Positions 13,801-28,800 of a stretch of DNA of 64,000 nucleotides are shown in pieces (the stretch's first letter is position 1; every line of letters begins with the position of its first letter). Source of the stretch: Galeruca laticollis (Eukaryota > Arthropoda > Insecta > Coleoptera > Chrysomelidae); contig OY998180.1 in assembly GCA_963921935.1 (NCBI GenBank), positions 210,916,744 to 210,980,743 on the forward strand, read 5' to 3'. The notes under the pieces are model-generated. The model was not told the DNA's origin, did no database searches, and saw only the letters and a list, made by a program, of their open reading frames with translations. The position numbers were made by a program, and so were the translations under genes.

Positions 13801-16800
13801 TTGACTAGCAGTTTTAGGCACTGTGGGTAGTAATATGAGATTTTTTTGTTTCAAATTGTATCGTTCAGTAATTTATATAAAACTGTATCATTCTACTAAA
13901 CTAAAAAAACTTACCTCCACTGAAATTTGTAGAATTGGTACTTATAAGCGTTGTTTCTGATAACATTTTCTTAATGCTTTCAGCTTTCTTTGTACGGTAC
14001 TCCTGTTCTTCTATTGAGAACTGTGGAAGCTGTTCGGGAATGTATCTCTCAGGAATGTTAATTTTATCAGGAATACCAAGAAGGTCATCTATGGTTCGTT
14101 CATTATATTTTAACTCGGTATTGATTAAAGTAGACCTGACTACATCGGGAGCATCTATTCTCTGTCTAAGTGCTATTTCCATATCTAAATCATCTCTAGC
14201 TCTCCTACTTGTTTGATTAATTTTATCAAAAGTATCAGTGTCAGTTGGTGGCTGATTCAAGCTTTTTATTAACAAATGGTTATGAGGGGCTGTATAATGT
14301 CTACGTTTTTCTTTGGGGACAGTTCTTCTATTTGGTTGTTTGGGGAGATTTTGATTTGTCATTTCAGTGATGATTTGGCGTGCTGCTTCACTTTTGTATA
14401 CTGGTGATATATCGGGCGACAGAGCCTGTTCAGGAAAATCGCATATATTCGGACTTGAAATTGATTTATTAGTATCACATTCTTCCTCAGCTGAAGATGG
14501 TAGAGGTGCAATGTCTTGAACTTTTGGTTGAGATTTGAATATCACTCTGTAATTTCCTGAAGAATCATATTCTTCTAGAGCTGCGTCCCATTTGCTAGGA
14601 ATTAATTTTTCTTTGTCTCTCTGTCGCTTTTCTGATTCTCTTTTAACTATTCTCACAGTTTTTATTTCTTGTTTTTCTTGGGGCATAATTAAATTATCAC
14701 CCATTGATGTATTAGAGCTGTCAGCATGGTTATAGTAATCGTAATCTTCTGCTTTACTTTCTGCATTGATGTTTAGATGGATTGATTTCATACCAGAATT
14801 ACATTCGTATTCTCCATGATCAACAATCAACATGGTGTCCAAGTCAGTTTCTCTCCATAAAGAATGTATTTTCTTTTTAATGTCGTTTTGAACATCATTA
14901 AAAGCAGACTTTTGGTACATGTTAGGTGACTTATCTGTTAATTGCCTCACTTGTAAACTTAGCTTTTGTCTTTGCTTCTGCAATTCACCAATCTTCTTTT
15001 CCACCTTTTGAAGATCTGATTCTGCTGTAACGTTGCTACCCATGGTACACTTGAAGTTATCACCTAAATAAATCAATTATATTGTAAATGTATATATGTG
15101 TATGAATTATAAAGAAATATATATTAATATAATTATTTTATGGTTAACCACGGTAGAATGCATGAGCATTTGGTAAGCGATTAAAAGTGGAGATGGTGTA
15201 GTTAGATGCCTGTTTTTATTATATCGTCGGTGAAATGTGTTAACCTGCTAACTCCACTTACAGGTCAAAATGCAATTTTTGTAGTGTTAGAAAGAAAAAA
15301 AATACTCAACGAGTGAGAAAAGCAGCTACATCCTTCAATAAACGAAATAAAATATTCTTCCTCAATAATAGCTGCTATCTTCAAACGAATTAAATTACCC
15401 GCCAAAACACTGCTATCTCCGGCATTTTCCGATACATTCGCGTGTATTTGTTTGTTCCCACTGTTTAGTTTTTAGGATAATATAAATATATATATATTTT
15501 TTTCTCTTTTTAATATAAGTTTTCAATGCTTGTAAATTGACCGCTATTCATAATTAAATAACGTCAAATGGTTATTGTCTTGCCTTATTCGAGGACACAC
15601 TGTATACAACACTGGTCTTCGAATCAGGCTAAATAATTAACTACTATCTGTCACTTCGATATACGGGTTCGAAGAGAATAGATATCTCAACGAAACTTGT
15701 GCGCGAGTGCCGATCTTCAGTGTTTCACGATACCAACCCTAATATAAGAAGATACAGTCCATTTATTAGAAGGGGAAGGTTGCAACCTTTGGAAGAAGTC
15801 TGGAGAAAAAAGGTAAGAAATAATCCTTTGACTATTAATTCCCAATTGGTCAACTTTTCTACCCAAATTCAACACCCACATCATTTAGTTTTTGTGTATG
15901 ATTTTGTTAATATATTTCGTTTGTACTGGTAATATTTTGATGAAGGTGAAGTTAGCAGCTTTTCTATATGTATGATTTATGTGTATGGATTCACATTATT
16001 GAGTTAGACATTTTATCTTTTTTTAAATAATAGCTTTAGCTCTCCATTCCATAATATAAAGAGGTCTTGGTATGTTTGAAATTTCATTTATTTTCATTCA
16101 ATCATTTTTAAGCCAAAAATGAGTTATTTGTACCGATTTTAGTACCCAAAGGTCACAAAAAACCGACTCAGACCAGTATTTTTTTTACTTATTAGCTTAA
16201 GGATCAACTTTACATTGTTGTCGACATTAGTAAAACTTATTTCTTGGAAAGTTTATAAATCAGGTTTCGCCAATGTTAACTGATATTCTGAGAAGTTTTT
16301 TTTATCATTTCAGATGTCACGCGTAAAATTATGTGTCTCGATGTGTAGAGATGCTCCAGAAGAAAATAACAGTATACCCCCCTCTGCCGAAACAAGAGAA
16401 TCTTTTGAAAATAATGAAGTGGCACATAGTAGTATTGTTGACAATCCCCAATTGGACTTTCAGGGTTTTACTATACCTGATTATAATAATATACCTCCTA
16501 ATTTTGCAAGAACTTTTCTCTTTGATAATAATGAAGTGTCAGAAGCGCAACATACTAGTGTAGTTGACCGTCCCCAGTTAATCTCACATGATTTAACTGT
16601 ACGTGAGAACGACGAATTTGAGGTTATAGAAATGTCTTCATCTAACATTACAAAATATCACCCTTACAAAGAAGGACAAGTTGATTATTCTGCTCATGAC
16701 TTAGTATCAACATTTAATGAATCACGCTGGCCTCGAGATTCTTGAGAAGCTACCACTTTAGCCTCGAGATTCTTGAGAAGCTACCACTTTAGATAGAAAG

Positions 16801-19800
16801 ACCTTTCTCACTGGAGCAGATGAGCTATGAAGAACAAACTGAAGGTCTAACTGAAAATAGTTCTCCTACTCTACTAATGAAATTGCACAAGGTCAAGATT
16901 ATGTCATCTCTTTACCAGGAACAAGTAACGAGGAACAAATTATTGGACAAGTTAGTCCCAATCACGTGACTTAAATGTAGAAGAAATTTCGGATGAGAGT
17001 GACACAGGTATGTACCAGCCACTGGAAAAAGTGAAGGGAGGTGGAATTGTGAAAAACCTAAAAGACCTAGACAGATGAAGATGAGATGTAGATTTCAAAA
17101 TAAAGAAAGAAGTAGTGTCACAATAACTGAGGATGATAGAAAAAACTATTTCATTATACCTAACGCAGTAACAATTTTTACAACAAAACGTCACCGGGAT
17201 AGAAAGGAAGAAAATAAATCTAGAAGATCTCAATCACCTTGCTACTACTTAAGGATTGACGGTAATAATGTATAGGTCTGTAAAATAATGTTTTTAAACA
17301 CTCTGGCTATTGGAAGGTGGACGGACAGTTTTGAACTGGAAGAATAATTTTAAGGTTGGCAAGATTCCTAGTAAAATACGAGAATTAAAAAATGATCGTA
17401 TGGAACCATTTAAGGCTAAGGAAGAAAAGTTGAATGAGTTTTTAGATTCTCTTCCAGTCATGGATTCTCATTATTGTAGGGCATCATCGAGCAATAAATA
17501 TTTATTGCCGGAATGGCCATCCAGGAATGCACTTTACAATTTCTATGTGACAGATTAATAGTATTAAACCACTATCAAGAACAAGTTTTAATGAAGCTTT
17601 TACATTGAGAAACATGGCTTTGTTTAGACTGAAAAAAGACGAATGCAAAAAATGTGCATCATATAAAGTTGGCATAGTTACAGAAGATGACTATCTATTA
17701 CATATGGTTAGGAAAAAAGAAGTAGGGTTAGAGAAAGATGAAGACAAAAAGGAGCAAAGTTTCGTATTCACAGCAGATATGCAAGCTGTTCTCATGGCGC
17801 TCAAGTGACAAGCCTCTACATTATATTTTCGCACAAAGCTGCAGGTCCACAACCTGTGTTTTAATGATTTAGGAAATAACGATGGGTTTTGTTTTCTCTG
17901 GAACGAGACCGAGGGCGGCAGAAGAATTTGTCCCCATTTTGGTTTATTTTCTGCAAGACAATATTACCGAACATCGAAAAGTGTACTAAAAATGCTCAAA
18001 TAATCATCTACAGTGATGGTTGCTGCTATAAACTTTGAACTTGGCCATTACAAAAAACATAACAATAATACAAAAGTATTTAGAAGTTGGTCATACCCAA
18101 ATGGAAGCGGACAGTATGCACTTTGCTATAAGAAGATGCCTACGCAAAAAAGTAATAAATGTACCTGCAGAATACATAAAGTATTACAGGGCTGCTCGAA
18201 GAATCCCTAAGCTTTACGAATTTACCTACTTGAGCCATTCATTTTTCAAAAAATTCGATGATATTGTGGTCTATAAGAGTATTCGCTCTGGAAGAGTCAA
18301 AGGAGACAGTAAAGTAACCGCTATTCGGGCTATTAAATATACACCAGAAGATGAAATATTTTATAAAGAAAAGTTTAGTGATGATTGGTCACTTCTGCCT
18401 CAGCGAAAGGCAATTATAACTAATAAACAGTGGGATGAACTGCAAGCTTTGCATAAGTATAGGCTACCGATCTAGGCCCGTAAATATAAAGATCTACACC
18501 AAATCAAACGCATTCTTCCAAAAGATGTAACATGTCATCGCGACATGTTTCAATTTTTCATTAGTTACTTAGGATCGCTACTTCTCGCTCGATTAGAAGC
18601 ATATTTATTAAGTTGACAATTATATTTTGTTCACGGTGGTATCCTGTTTCGCTGGTAAGTTTTTCTATTTCTTTTCTAATTGTAGTTGTGTGCTTACAAA
18701 CCAATCTATTCCGATTTTTCTATTTTGCTAAGATATTTCGATTATTTGAAAATATTATTTTTTGGTGTTTCCAGTTTTTTCACCGTTAATATTTTTCTTA
18801 AAAAACTAGGTGGCGTCCAACTTTATTTTGTGAAGCAAATTTTCAACAGATTCTGTCTGGTATTTTTCTCTGATTTAAATTTGCATTTTCTAATTATTTG
18901 GGAACAGGACGGATAAGAATGAATATATTCCCTCGGTTTTATTTTAAAAACTATATTCAATTTTTGTATGTATTGGAGTATAAGCTCCCAATCTGTTCAT
19001 CTTATTCCTTCTTTTCAATTTTCTATTTTTTTCCCTACTGTTTCTCCTTTCTTTCTTTTCCTACAGCTCCCAAGTGGACCACTAAATCGATCTGATCAAG
19101 AAGCCACCACCCAGAGTCCAGAGACCAAACTTGCCTGTTCAAGATCCCGCTGTTACCGCTGAGAGCTGTACATCCCGAGTTTCTCTAAGATAAGTTCTTA
19201 AACTTATTTTCGATAAATATAAAACATTTTTATTGTTAGACTTATTTTTTTTTGTGTTGTATTGTGAACACATAGTTGATTTGAATTTGTTTTTGTATTA
19301 AATTAAATTCATTTTTGTTATTGATTCACCTTATCCGAATTGAGGTAGTAAAAAATAGTGTAACTAAGGCCGAATTCACAACCTGAGCGGAGTCCCAAGG
19401 CCGGGGAAGTTCACGTGACAAAGATTACCACGACTTTTACGACAACCCACCGTGTGCATAGTTAATGTTATTTTTCTAGAAATTACAGTTTTTTTATATA
19501 AAATTTAAGTGTTTATCATTTTCAGTACAAAACTGTTAATCCATAATTGAATAACGGAAGGCTGCTAACTCCATAAAAAATGATCACCGTCTATATTTCC
19601 CGAAAGCGAAAATTTTGTTTGTAAAAAATAGAACAATAGTATCTAAATAACTATTATAAATGCCTTCGAATAATATACGTTTGAACCTATTAACGTGTAC
19701 CTTTGAATTGCAAGCCAAAAAGGATGATGTGAATTGATTAAGGTCGATCACTGTCACACTTTATATGGGAAAAGCAATTCAATATCTGTCTAAGTATGTA

Positions 19801-22800
19801 GGCAGGAAAGTAGTTGTTCTTTTCTTTCCGAAAAGGGTCAAAAATTTGTTTTGAAAATGTTTATTTTTCAGTTGGAGGAGCATTATGTATATAAAACACT
19901 TTCAATATAACAATTCAGAAATAACTTACTGGCCTGTGTGTACTGTGGTGAACTCTGCTGTCGAGAGCTTTGCAATTTCTGTTTTAAAACCATAAGCTCA
20001 TGTTCCAGTCTAGCATTCCCTGACACTGTCTCTTCCAGTTTTTTAGAATTTTGTGCTAGCATATAATGTACTCTAGTCAATTCATTTTCAAGTATAATTT
20101 GTTGTTTGTGGGCAACTTCAATTTCACTAGGATCTTTAAAACCCTTACTAAAGCGATGTCTCAATTCTCCCAAGGCACGTTCTATATCTTCTTTATCTTT
20201 TTGAAGATTTTGAAGCGCACCAGACTCTTCATGTATTAATCTTAAAATTGATCTAATATTGAAAATTCAGTTGTTAAAAGAAACGCATCTTACCTATCTA
20301 GCATATATAATTGCTGTACCTTTTCTTGAAATTGATAATGATTTGTATTGAGTCTACTCCATTCCCGTTTTTCTTCTGCTAGAAGTTTCCTTTCTTGAAT
20401 TTGTTGATAAAATTCTAATTGGTCTCTAATATGCGGTGTTACATTACTTTTATCCTGTGGGGATCTGTACAAGGATCCCAGTTTTACCATGTTGTCTACA
20501 AGGTTAACCAAAGGTTTTCCTTTTTCATACTAAAATTAAATTCAAAATGTATGCAATGCTGTAATGAAATATGAGAGAAATATAAAATCAAATCCGTGTC
20601 TCAACATCTGTTTCCGGTATTTACTAAATGATAAAAAATTACCTGGTTTTCAAGTTCCAGCAAATGTTGTTTAATCCGTTCTAACTTTTGTAAATTTTCC
20701 ATCCTTCTTGCCTGATTCACTGCATACAACTGTACCTACATCCCATATAATGAAGTGTTATTTAAAATTTATAATTTGCACAGAGAAGTTTAAAACCTCA
20801 TTTCTATTAAGCAGGAAAGTCACTTTAAAAACAAAAATAGCAAGGGCAATTATACATGCGATTAAAAAGTCACAATTTATAAAATTATCATATTGACAAA
20901 ATTGCAGTTGTATAGGTTGTCTCAAAATTGACACCAGTCCTTTCCGAATACGAATCGTGGGACTAACACAAATAACATTGTAAGAATAAAATTTCCTTTG
21001 TGTTGCGGTATAAATGAGTAACTTGAAGGACCAGATCTTTCAGATCGATTAATAATGAATAAATCGATGGTTAGGTACGGTTGTAGTGACTGTTTAATAG
21101 TAAATAAGTTGAGTACACACCCCCACTAGCATAATAGTCCGTAATACTTGATTACCCAGTTATTGATAAAAAAACAATCTGAAAACAAATTTATATGGTT
21201 ATTTGTTTTAAAATGGGACGTTACTATTCTAATTGAGAATACGTTCATATGTTAAAAGTATTAGATGCGTATAATGATAATGCCAGCGCTACAGCTAGAG
21301 CATATGCAATAAAATTCCCAAAAACTATACTTCTCGACAGGTTAAACAAAGTTTACTGGAAACAGGTAATTTGAATCCCTGATTAAATAAGGAAGGACGC
21401 CATCCTAGGTTCAACGTTGATTTTTTCGAAGTGGGACCAAGTACAAAAGTCTTCGAGTTACATCAATAAAAACTCATTTTCAAAAAGATAGAATTCATAG
21501 ATTATTTAGAAGGACTGGAATATATCCATTTAGGCCTCAAAAAGTTCAAGTTTTATATGAAGAAGATAATAAGCTTCATATTAATTTTTCTTGATGGTTA
21601 TTGGATTCCATAAACAATGATCCACTTTTATAGAAAATATTATATTTACTGATGAGTGTACATTTACTCAGAGAGGGATCATAGATGCTCATAACTTGCA
21701 TGAACGGAGAGATGAAAACATTTATTCAATATGTAAAATATGGTCAATAAACATTTGGGGTGGATTAACTAACCGAGGAGGCAATTAGCTTGAACACACC
21801 TTTTATAAATTAACTTATCGTTTTATAACAAATATTCGATTTTAATAAAGTTTGAAGATTTTTAAATCTTTGTTTTTTGTAAATAACTCGGTAATCAAAA
21901 ACAAAACGCAATTTTTTTATTCTTTCTAGTAAATTTATTTTGATACCCTGTATAGAATTGACTGCAAGGTCAAATGAAATAGTGTGACTCAACAATGTTA
22001 TTGAAATATGTATATATTTTCTTGAATAAATGTTCTTGATTTGCGGTCTATTTTAATAAATAACGTGTTTTTTATAGAAATAATTTTGACGTTTCGGCTC
22101 GACTTTGACATTTATCAAAACTATAATCTGACATTGACAACCCTGAATGTAAATAATTAATTACGTCACTCATCACAAGACTATCAAATTACTGTCCTTT
22201 TCAATCACATAAAGACTTTCCTTCTTAAATTGTTAAAATTTTATTTTTAACGTAGGAAAAATAAGTAATTATTAATTTAAATTATTTATAGATACGTACA
22301 TTAGAATTTATAAAATAGAATTATGAATTTTGCTCAAATTGCTTAGGTGTTTCTTATCACTGAGAGATTTTTCATTTTTATGTATATTGTTGTGTAAGTT
22401 GAGTTGGCAACATTGCCTTTCAGTTTGTCATTGTGGTTTCAATTAGGTTATGTTGACAGTACGTTAGCTTGCGAAATTGTTAAATCAACGAAAAGATATT
22501 CTAGATCTTTTCCAAAGTGTTGGATCGATTTATCACTTTGTCTAGAACGTAAAATTCTTGATTCTAAAGCATTATCAGATTTTCTAGTCAATAGATGCGT
22601 TTTAATATCAAAAACTAGATCTTCAGATTTAGTATAATTTTGAGACTGCCTAAGTTTAGCACTCGCTGACAACCGTGTTTTTAACCCTAAACTGGAGTTG
22701 TGGGGTCTACCGGACCCTCAGCACTATTCAAGCCTCTCTAAAATGTGCCTATTTAACATTTAGACGTCGTCGCGTCTTCTACCTTCAAGCTAGGCTACCA

Positions 22801-25800
22801 ATAAGTAACTGCTAGATGCGCGGTTGTTTTCAGTTAGTATTGTCGTTCATAGCGGACAACAGGGGTCTGTGTGGCACCACGACGCTATTACCGTTATATT
22901 GTTGAGATGGCGGGTACTTATAAAAAAGTGAGTTTCGGAGACTATAATTTTGAGGAAACATTAAATGAGTGGTTTGATGAAGTGATTATGAAGACCACAG
23001 AGACACTAATTTTACCACAGAGACACTAATTTTACCCAAGAGAGTGATCATAACTCTGATTCTGAAATTAGCGAACAGTTAGGACGAAAGTGAAAATCAA
23101 GAAAGTAAGGAAAGCAGCGAGGAGGAAAAGAGTACAGATATAATAAGAAATAACAAGTTTTATTACGGTAAAAATCGATATAAGTGGTCGTCTGTTCCTG
23201 CCAACCCAAATTTGAATATAAGAATAAAAAAACACAATCTGGTAAAAACTATTCCGGGTCTGAAGGGTCCTGCAAAATGTGGTGATGTCGCTGATCCGTT
23301 AAAAATATGGAGTTTTCTTTTCACAGAAGATATGGAAAATGAAATAATTCTACGGACAAATGAAAAGATATTGCTATTCCAAGATAACTTCAGCGATCCT
23401 GATAGTACAGAATTAAGAGAGCTGACAAAGGAAGAATTCTGGGCATTTCTCGCTGTTTTGTATCACACTGCAGTCTTCAAGTCAAATGATGAAGACCTTC
23501 AGGAAATGTTTGCAACGGACGGAACTGGACGTGATATATTTAGATGCATTATGTCTTTGAGAAGAGTACACGTGCTTGCATGTCTAAGGTTTGTTGACTG
23601 AATAGTAACGTGTAAGTATTTTATATAAATCCAGTTGCTCCAGTTGCTTTGGTTTTAGGCACAAGTTATAGAAGAACGCCAAAGTAATGACCGAACTGTA
23701 GCTGTATCCTGGATATTTCAACGTTTCGTCGAAAATTGTCAAATGTGTTACTTTATGGGGGAATTAACATGTATCGACGAAATGCTGATAGGATTTCGTG
23801 GCAGATGTAGGTTCCGTATGTACATTCCCAATAAACATAAAAAATACGGAATAAAAGTGATGGCCCTAACATATGCACGTACCCACTATTTCTATAATGC
23901 ATACATTTACAGTGGTAAGGATAGCGATGGTGTTTCCTTGACAAATGAAGAGAGAGGTTTCTTGAAACCAACACAGTCTGTGTTAAGACTCACTCGTCCA
24001 ATTGTTAATTCAAACCGAAATGTCACAGCAGACAATTGGTTTTCATCAATGGAAGTCTTGGATGAACTGAGAAAAAGAGGTCTTACCTATGTTTTACCAA
24101 CAACTACACTATTGTTTCATACATACCAAAGATAGGGAAGGTAGTTGTGCTAATATCTTCGATGCACCACATCCAATGTGAAGACAGAGAATCTGGTAAG
24201 GCCGAAATTATAACATTCTATAACCAATCGAAAGGCGGTGTGGATGCCCTAGATATAAAATGTACCACATATTCCACAAACAGGCGAACTAGGCGATGGC
24301 CCATGACCATCTTTTTTACAATATTGAATATTGCAGCTGTCAATGCACATATTTTACATGGATGTTACAAGAAGAACAAAGCCATATACAGAAAAGACTT
24401 TTACAAAATTCTTGCAAGACAACTTGCGGAAGAATTCCTCAACATAAGACTGTGGAATTATCGGTTACCTAGGGACCTTCGTTTAGCTATTGGTAGAATA
24501 CTCAATAAGCCCCTACCTCTGGAAGAGAGGCAAGAATTGAATATTGAGAACCAGAAACGAAAAAGATGTGGTATCTGTGATCGGAAGAATGACAAAAAAA
24601 GAAAATTTCATTCAGCAAATGTACTCGACCCATGTGCGGCGACTGCAGATCATACGTTTGCAAGAATTTGAACATTTATCATGTTTTACTTTTTAAGCCT
24701 TTGTCGTTATTAAATAAAAAATAATAGAAACGAGCATGCACAAATTTAAGTCTATCATAAACCATCACAAACTAACAAAATAAATATATATTCCTTCGAC
24801 ATTATCTCTGAAACCTCCCCCCCCCCAAAAATTGGGGTCCATCAGACCCCAGGGCATAGTTGACGGTGAGAAATTCACGACGCTAGTTGAGGGTTAAAAT
24901 AAATTATACCACCAGCCGGTCACTTAAAATGCCAGCCCATGCATTTAATTTTTGCGGTTGCTGTGTATGCACCACCTGGAAAATTCTTAGGTTTATGACG
25001 ATTTACAGTATCGTTCATCGGAGAAACAGATTAAAAGAAAGTGTGGATCGTTCGCTGCTCGCTTACTCATTGTTTCGTCATTAAGTTCCAGCACTAAATG
25101 TATTTTAGACTAATGAAATTTTTTCTTCTTAAAAATGTTTGTATGCTAGTTCGAGTGATTCCAGGCACGGATGCTAATTACCTCTAGAACATTCTTCCTA
25201 CTGACCTGTTTATCTTGATATTTTTCATTAAATAACTGAGCCGTTACATTTGCATACTATTGTTCATAAAATAAAGCGAAATGATATCTACCCTATGGAA
25301 TGGAATAAACCACGGTAATTTCCAAAAACACAATTAAACAAAACTTCGTTGTGTGTCCATATCGTATCCATTTGTTTTTTACAAAAACAATGCAAAGCAA
25401 GAAAATCAACATTTGAACCATTGGCGTACTAAAGAACCCATGTGTCATTTTTACTATTTTGCCAAAAATGAAAATCTTTGACTGCGGATAGGTATGTAAA
25501 TGAAAAACTGCAAGATTATGTTGTCCCATATGTACCATTTATTAGAAACAATTTTCTACTGATGCATGAAAATGCACGTACTCAAGCCACCCGCATTGCC
25601 ACAGAATCCTTAAACGAAGCCGGCATTTCTCAAATGGCATGGCCGGCCCACAGCCCCTACTTAAATCCCATCGAGCATGTTTGGTAGGATTCGATGCCGG
25701 GTACCTGCTCCTCTTACTTTGGATCAGCTAAGATATGCTCTTTTAGAGGAATGTGAATCAATTTCACAAAATGAAGTTTTCGACTTCATTTACAGTATGC

Positions 25801-28800
25801 TTAGAAGAATGATATCATTATACATGCTCGAGAATGTAATACGAGGTATGAATTAGACGAAGAAGTGATTATTATTGGTGTTTTTGTTTTTTTGTGTTTC
25901 TAGTGATAATTAAAGAATTCTCTTTTTTGTATTAATTTTTTACAAACATGTTTTTCTCAAAATAAGGGCTTCCCGAAACATTTTCTAAGCTAAGTATATT
26001 TTAAAAACGTGCCTATTGTTAACAAAAGTTACAATAACAAAAAATATAAAAGTTTGGCATTTGTACCAAAAATTAGTGGAAGCAAAATAGTATCACGACG
26101 TGAAAGGGCTCAAATTAGATGTTAGTTATATGTCCTAAAAATGAAAACATACATTTTATATGAGGATAGATATGATTAGTGAGAAGGATGCGAGAAAAAT
26201 AAATCAAACTTGGCAGACATTTGTATGATTTACTTCTATTGATACCATGATATCATTGAAAGGAAGAAAGTATATTATTCCAGCTTTATTGTTTACAAAC
26301 GAGAATAATGAATTTAATATTCTGAATTCGAACATATATTAGATTATCTGATTTTTAGGCTTTTTAAGAATGCTCCATATTAGAACTGTGTTACTATATT
26401 GCCCAAAGCATATTAATTAGTATACGCAACTGTGCATGCGCACCTACGTTATCCAACCACCAATAATTAGTAAGTTAATATAAAACTAACGTTGCTACTG
26501 TTCGTCAATATTATTTAAAGTTATTAAATATTCACCTATGGTTATAGAATTGATTGAATCAAGTAGGTACATTGTTGTAAATCAAAGTCTTAATTATTTA
26601 TTTTCCATATTAAACTATCCAAATAAATAGTCAGTCAATTTAAGCGTCTTGGCACGCAATCAAAGTATTAATTTAGATATATTATTCTTGAAAAAGGTTA
26701 AATGTAATAATTACCAGAGATCAAACTATCTACTGCAACATATTGAAAAAGAAAAATTGTTTAGTTGATTAATGTACGTGTAAAAACAGTGCCAGTACAT
26801 TTATGTTGTGTTCTGCAACTATTTATATTGAATTTAACTGCAGATAACCTAAAGCAAGTTATCTATTTAGTTTAATTGTAGATAGCTAAGACTAATCACC
26901 ACTGAGAACCAAATTCTCTTTTTGATTTTGACAGTTACGTAATTAAAGCAAAAATTGAATTTGATCAGATTTTAGTTTACCTTTAATGCGAGTTTTCTAA
27001 AAAATAACGTATGTTATTAAAAGAAAATCTATACTGTAATTTGAGACTTTGATTTGCTAACAACCCAATTTCCCAAAAAAAATCACTAAAAATGTCAAAC
27101 CTGAATCATATCAATTTCATTATAATAATTTTGTATTGCTTGCAGTGTTTGCGCACTTTGTCTGCGCAACTGAATTAATAATAACACTAATTCCTCATGA
27201 GTTCTACCCAGTAATTCACCAGCAGAAACGCTTACTTTTTCATTGAATGGCCAATTTTCCTATTAAAATAAAGTCTAAATAAAAATACTTAAAAATCAGT
27301 ATAAGTGAAATTAGTGTAAAAATAGGCATGATGACAGTACTAAGGAATCAGAAAGTAAATGGTTTTAAAGAAAAATATGTAATGAAAGGATTCTGAAAAA
27401 ATCACCTAGAATAAAATACTGCAATCGACCATGCTGATCGAAACAGCGCATGACGTCACGCCTCAGTAAATCAGTGATGGTATACCTACCAACACAAAAA
27501 AATCCCTATATTTTCCCTATTCATAAAATTAAATTGTCCTATTTTTTCCCCTACACAAAAATTTGAAAAATGAAAATGCGCTTTTCTTAAAATTTATGTT
27601 GACAAAAATGTACTGTTAATATAAATCAAAAAGCAAATTAATATTAATTTGTTGTCTCCATTTTGCTTGCTTGTTTTCGGCGCAGCAGTATCGCTTTCCT
27701 CAAAACAGGAAGTTGACTCCATTTTCTGCATTTTTATTCTAAAATAACTATTCGTGCTCAGCAGTTACTAGTAGAATGTGTGAACCTTTCAATGGAACAT
27801 GAAGAAACATTACCATGGATCGTTGGTTTGTTGCGACCTTGTTGCCCGCAGGTTAACGGTTGTGGATACAATTCAATCAAATAGAAAAGGATTGCCCCCA
27901 ATTGACACTAATGTAGGTTCCTCCATTTTTGGTTTTGGAGCTCATATGATGGTGACTTCGCATGTACCACGCAAGAATAAAAATGCATTTCTGGTTTCAT
28001 CCTTTCATCACCCTGATACAGTAGACAAAACCAGCAACAAACCAGAGATCACTCTATTCTACAACGACACCAAATGTGGAGTAAACATTGTAGATGAAAT
28101 GGCATCATCTTACGATGTGTCTAGAAATCCTAGAGGATGGACGTTAGTAGTTTTTTATGGAGTTCTAAATGTAGCCAGCATAAATTCTTTTGTAATTACT
28201 AGACATAATAATCCTAACACAGAATATACTACAAATCGAAGACAGTTCATTAAAAACTTGGGATTGGACCTAAAAAAAAATTATATGCAGTCTAGGGCTA
28301 CAACCCCAGGACTACATTCGTATATTTGTAATGCTGTGTTGAAATATTGTTCAGATTTGGTACCTTCCTGAAATTAATTATATTCTAATACCTACTAATT
28401 GTGTAACCTTCCTCACGAACATATAACATTAAATTTGCAAACATGAAAAATGTCACGTAGACCACTTAGAAACCTCTACCCCCTTCCTCCCACACGAGCA
28501 TGTAATATTCTCTCAACAATTACCGGCTTTCTTATTAATAGGCAAAATGCCGAATACAGTTTTAAATATAAATAATACAAATATCTAAACTCAATAGTAA
28601 CGCTCTTGATTGCAATGCAGTAATAAATATTTCAATAAAAGGTGAATAAAATGAGTGACACGTGCAAGCATGTTTAATTTCGACCACACCCAATCATCAA
28701 GTTAGTTAAACCACAATATCAATCTCTGTACACATCACAGAATGTGAATATGGTCCTTTGAATTCTCTCTTCACATCACAAATTGTTTATTTATTTATTT

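Noticed and set aside
22404..22672. Overlapping 74-77 codon ORFs upstream of piggyBac copy 1
   Set aside because: Neither strand shows a recognisable motif; both lie outside the TTAA-bounded element.
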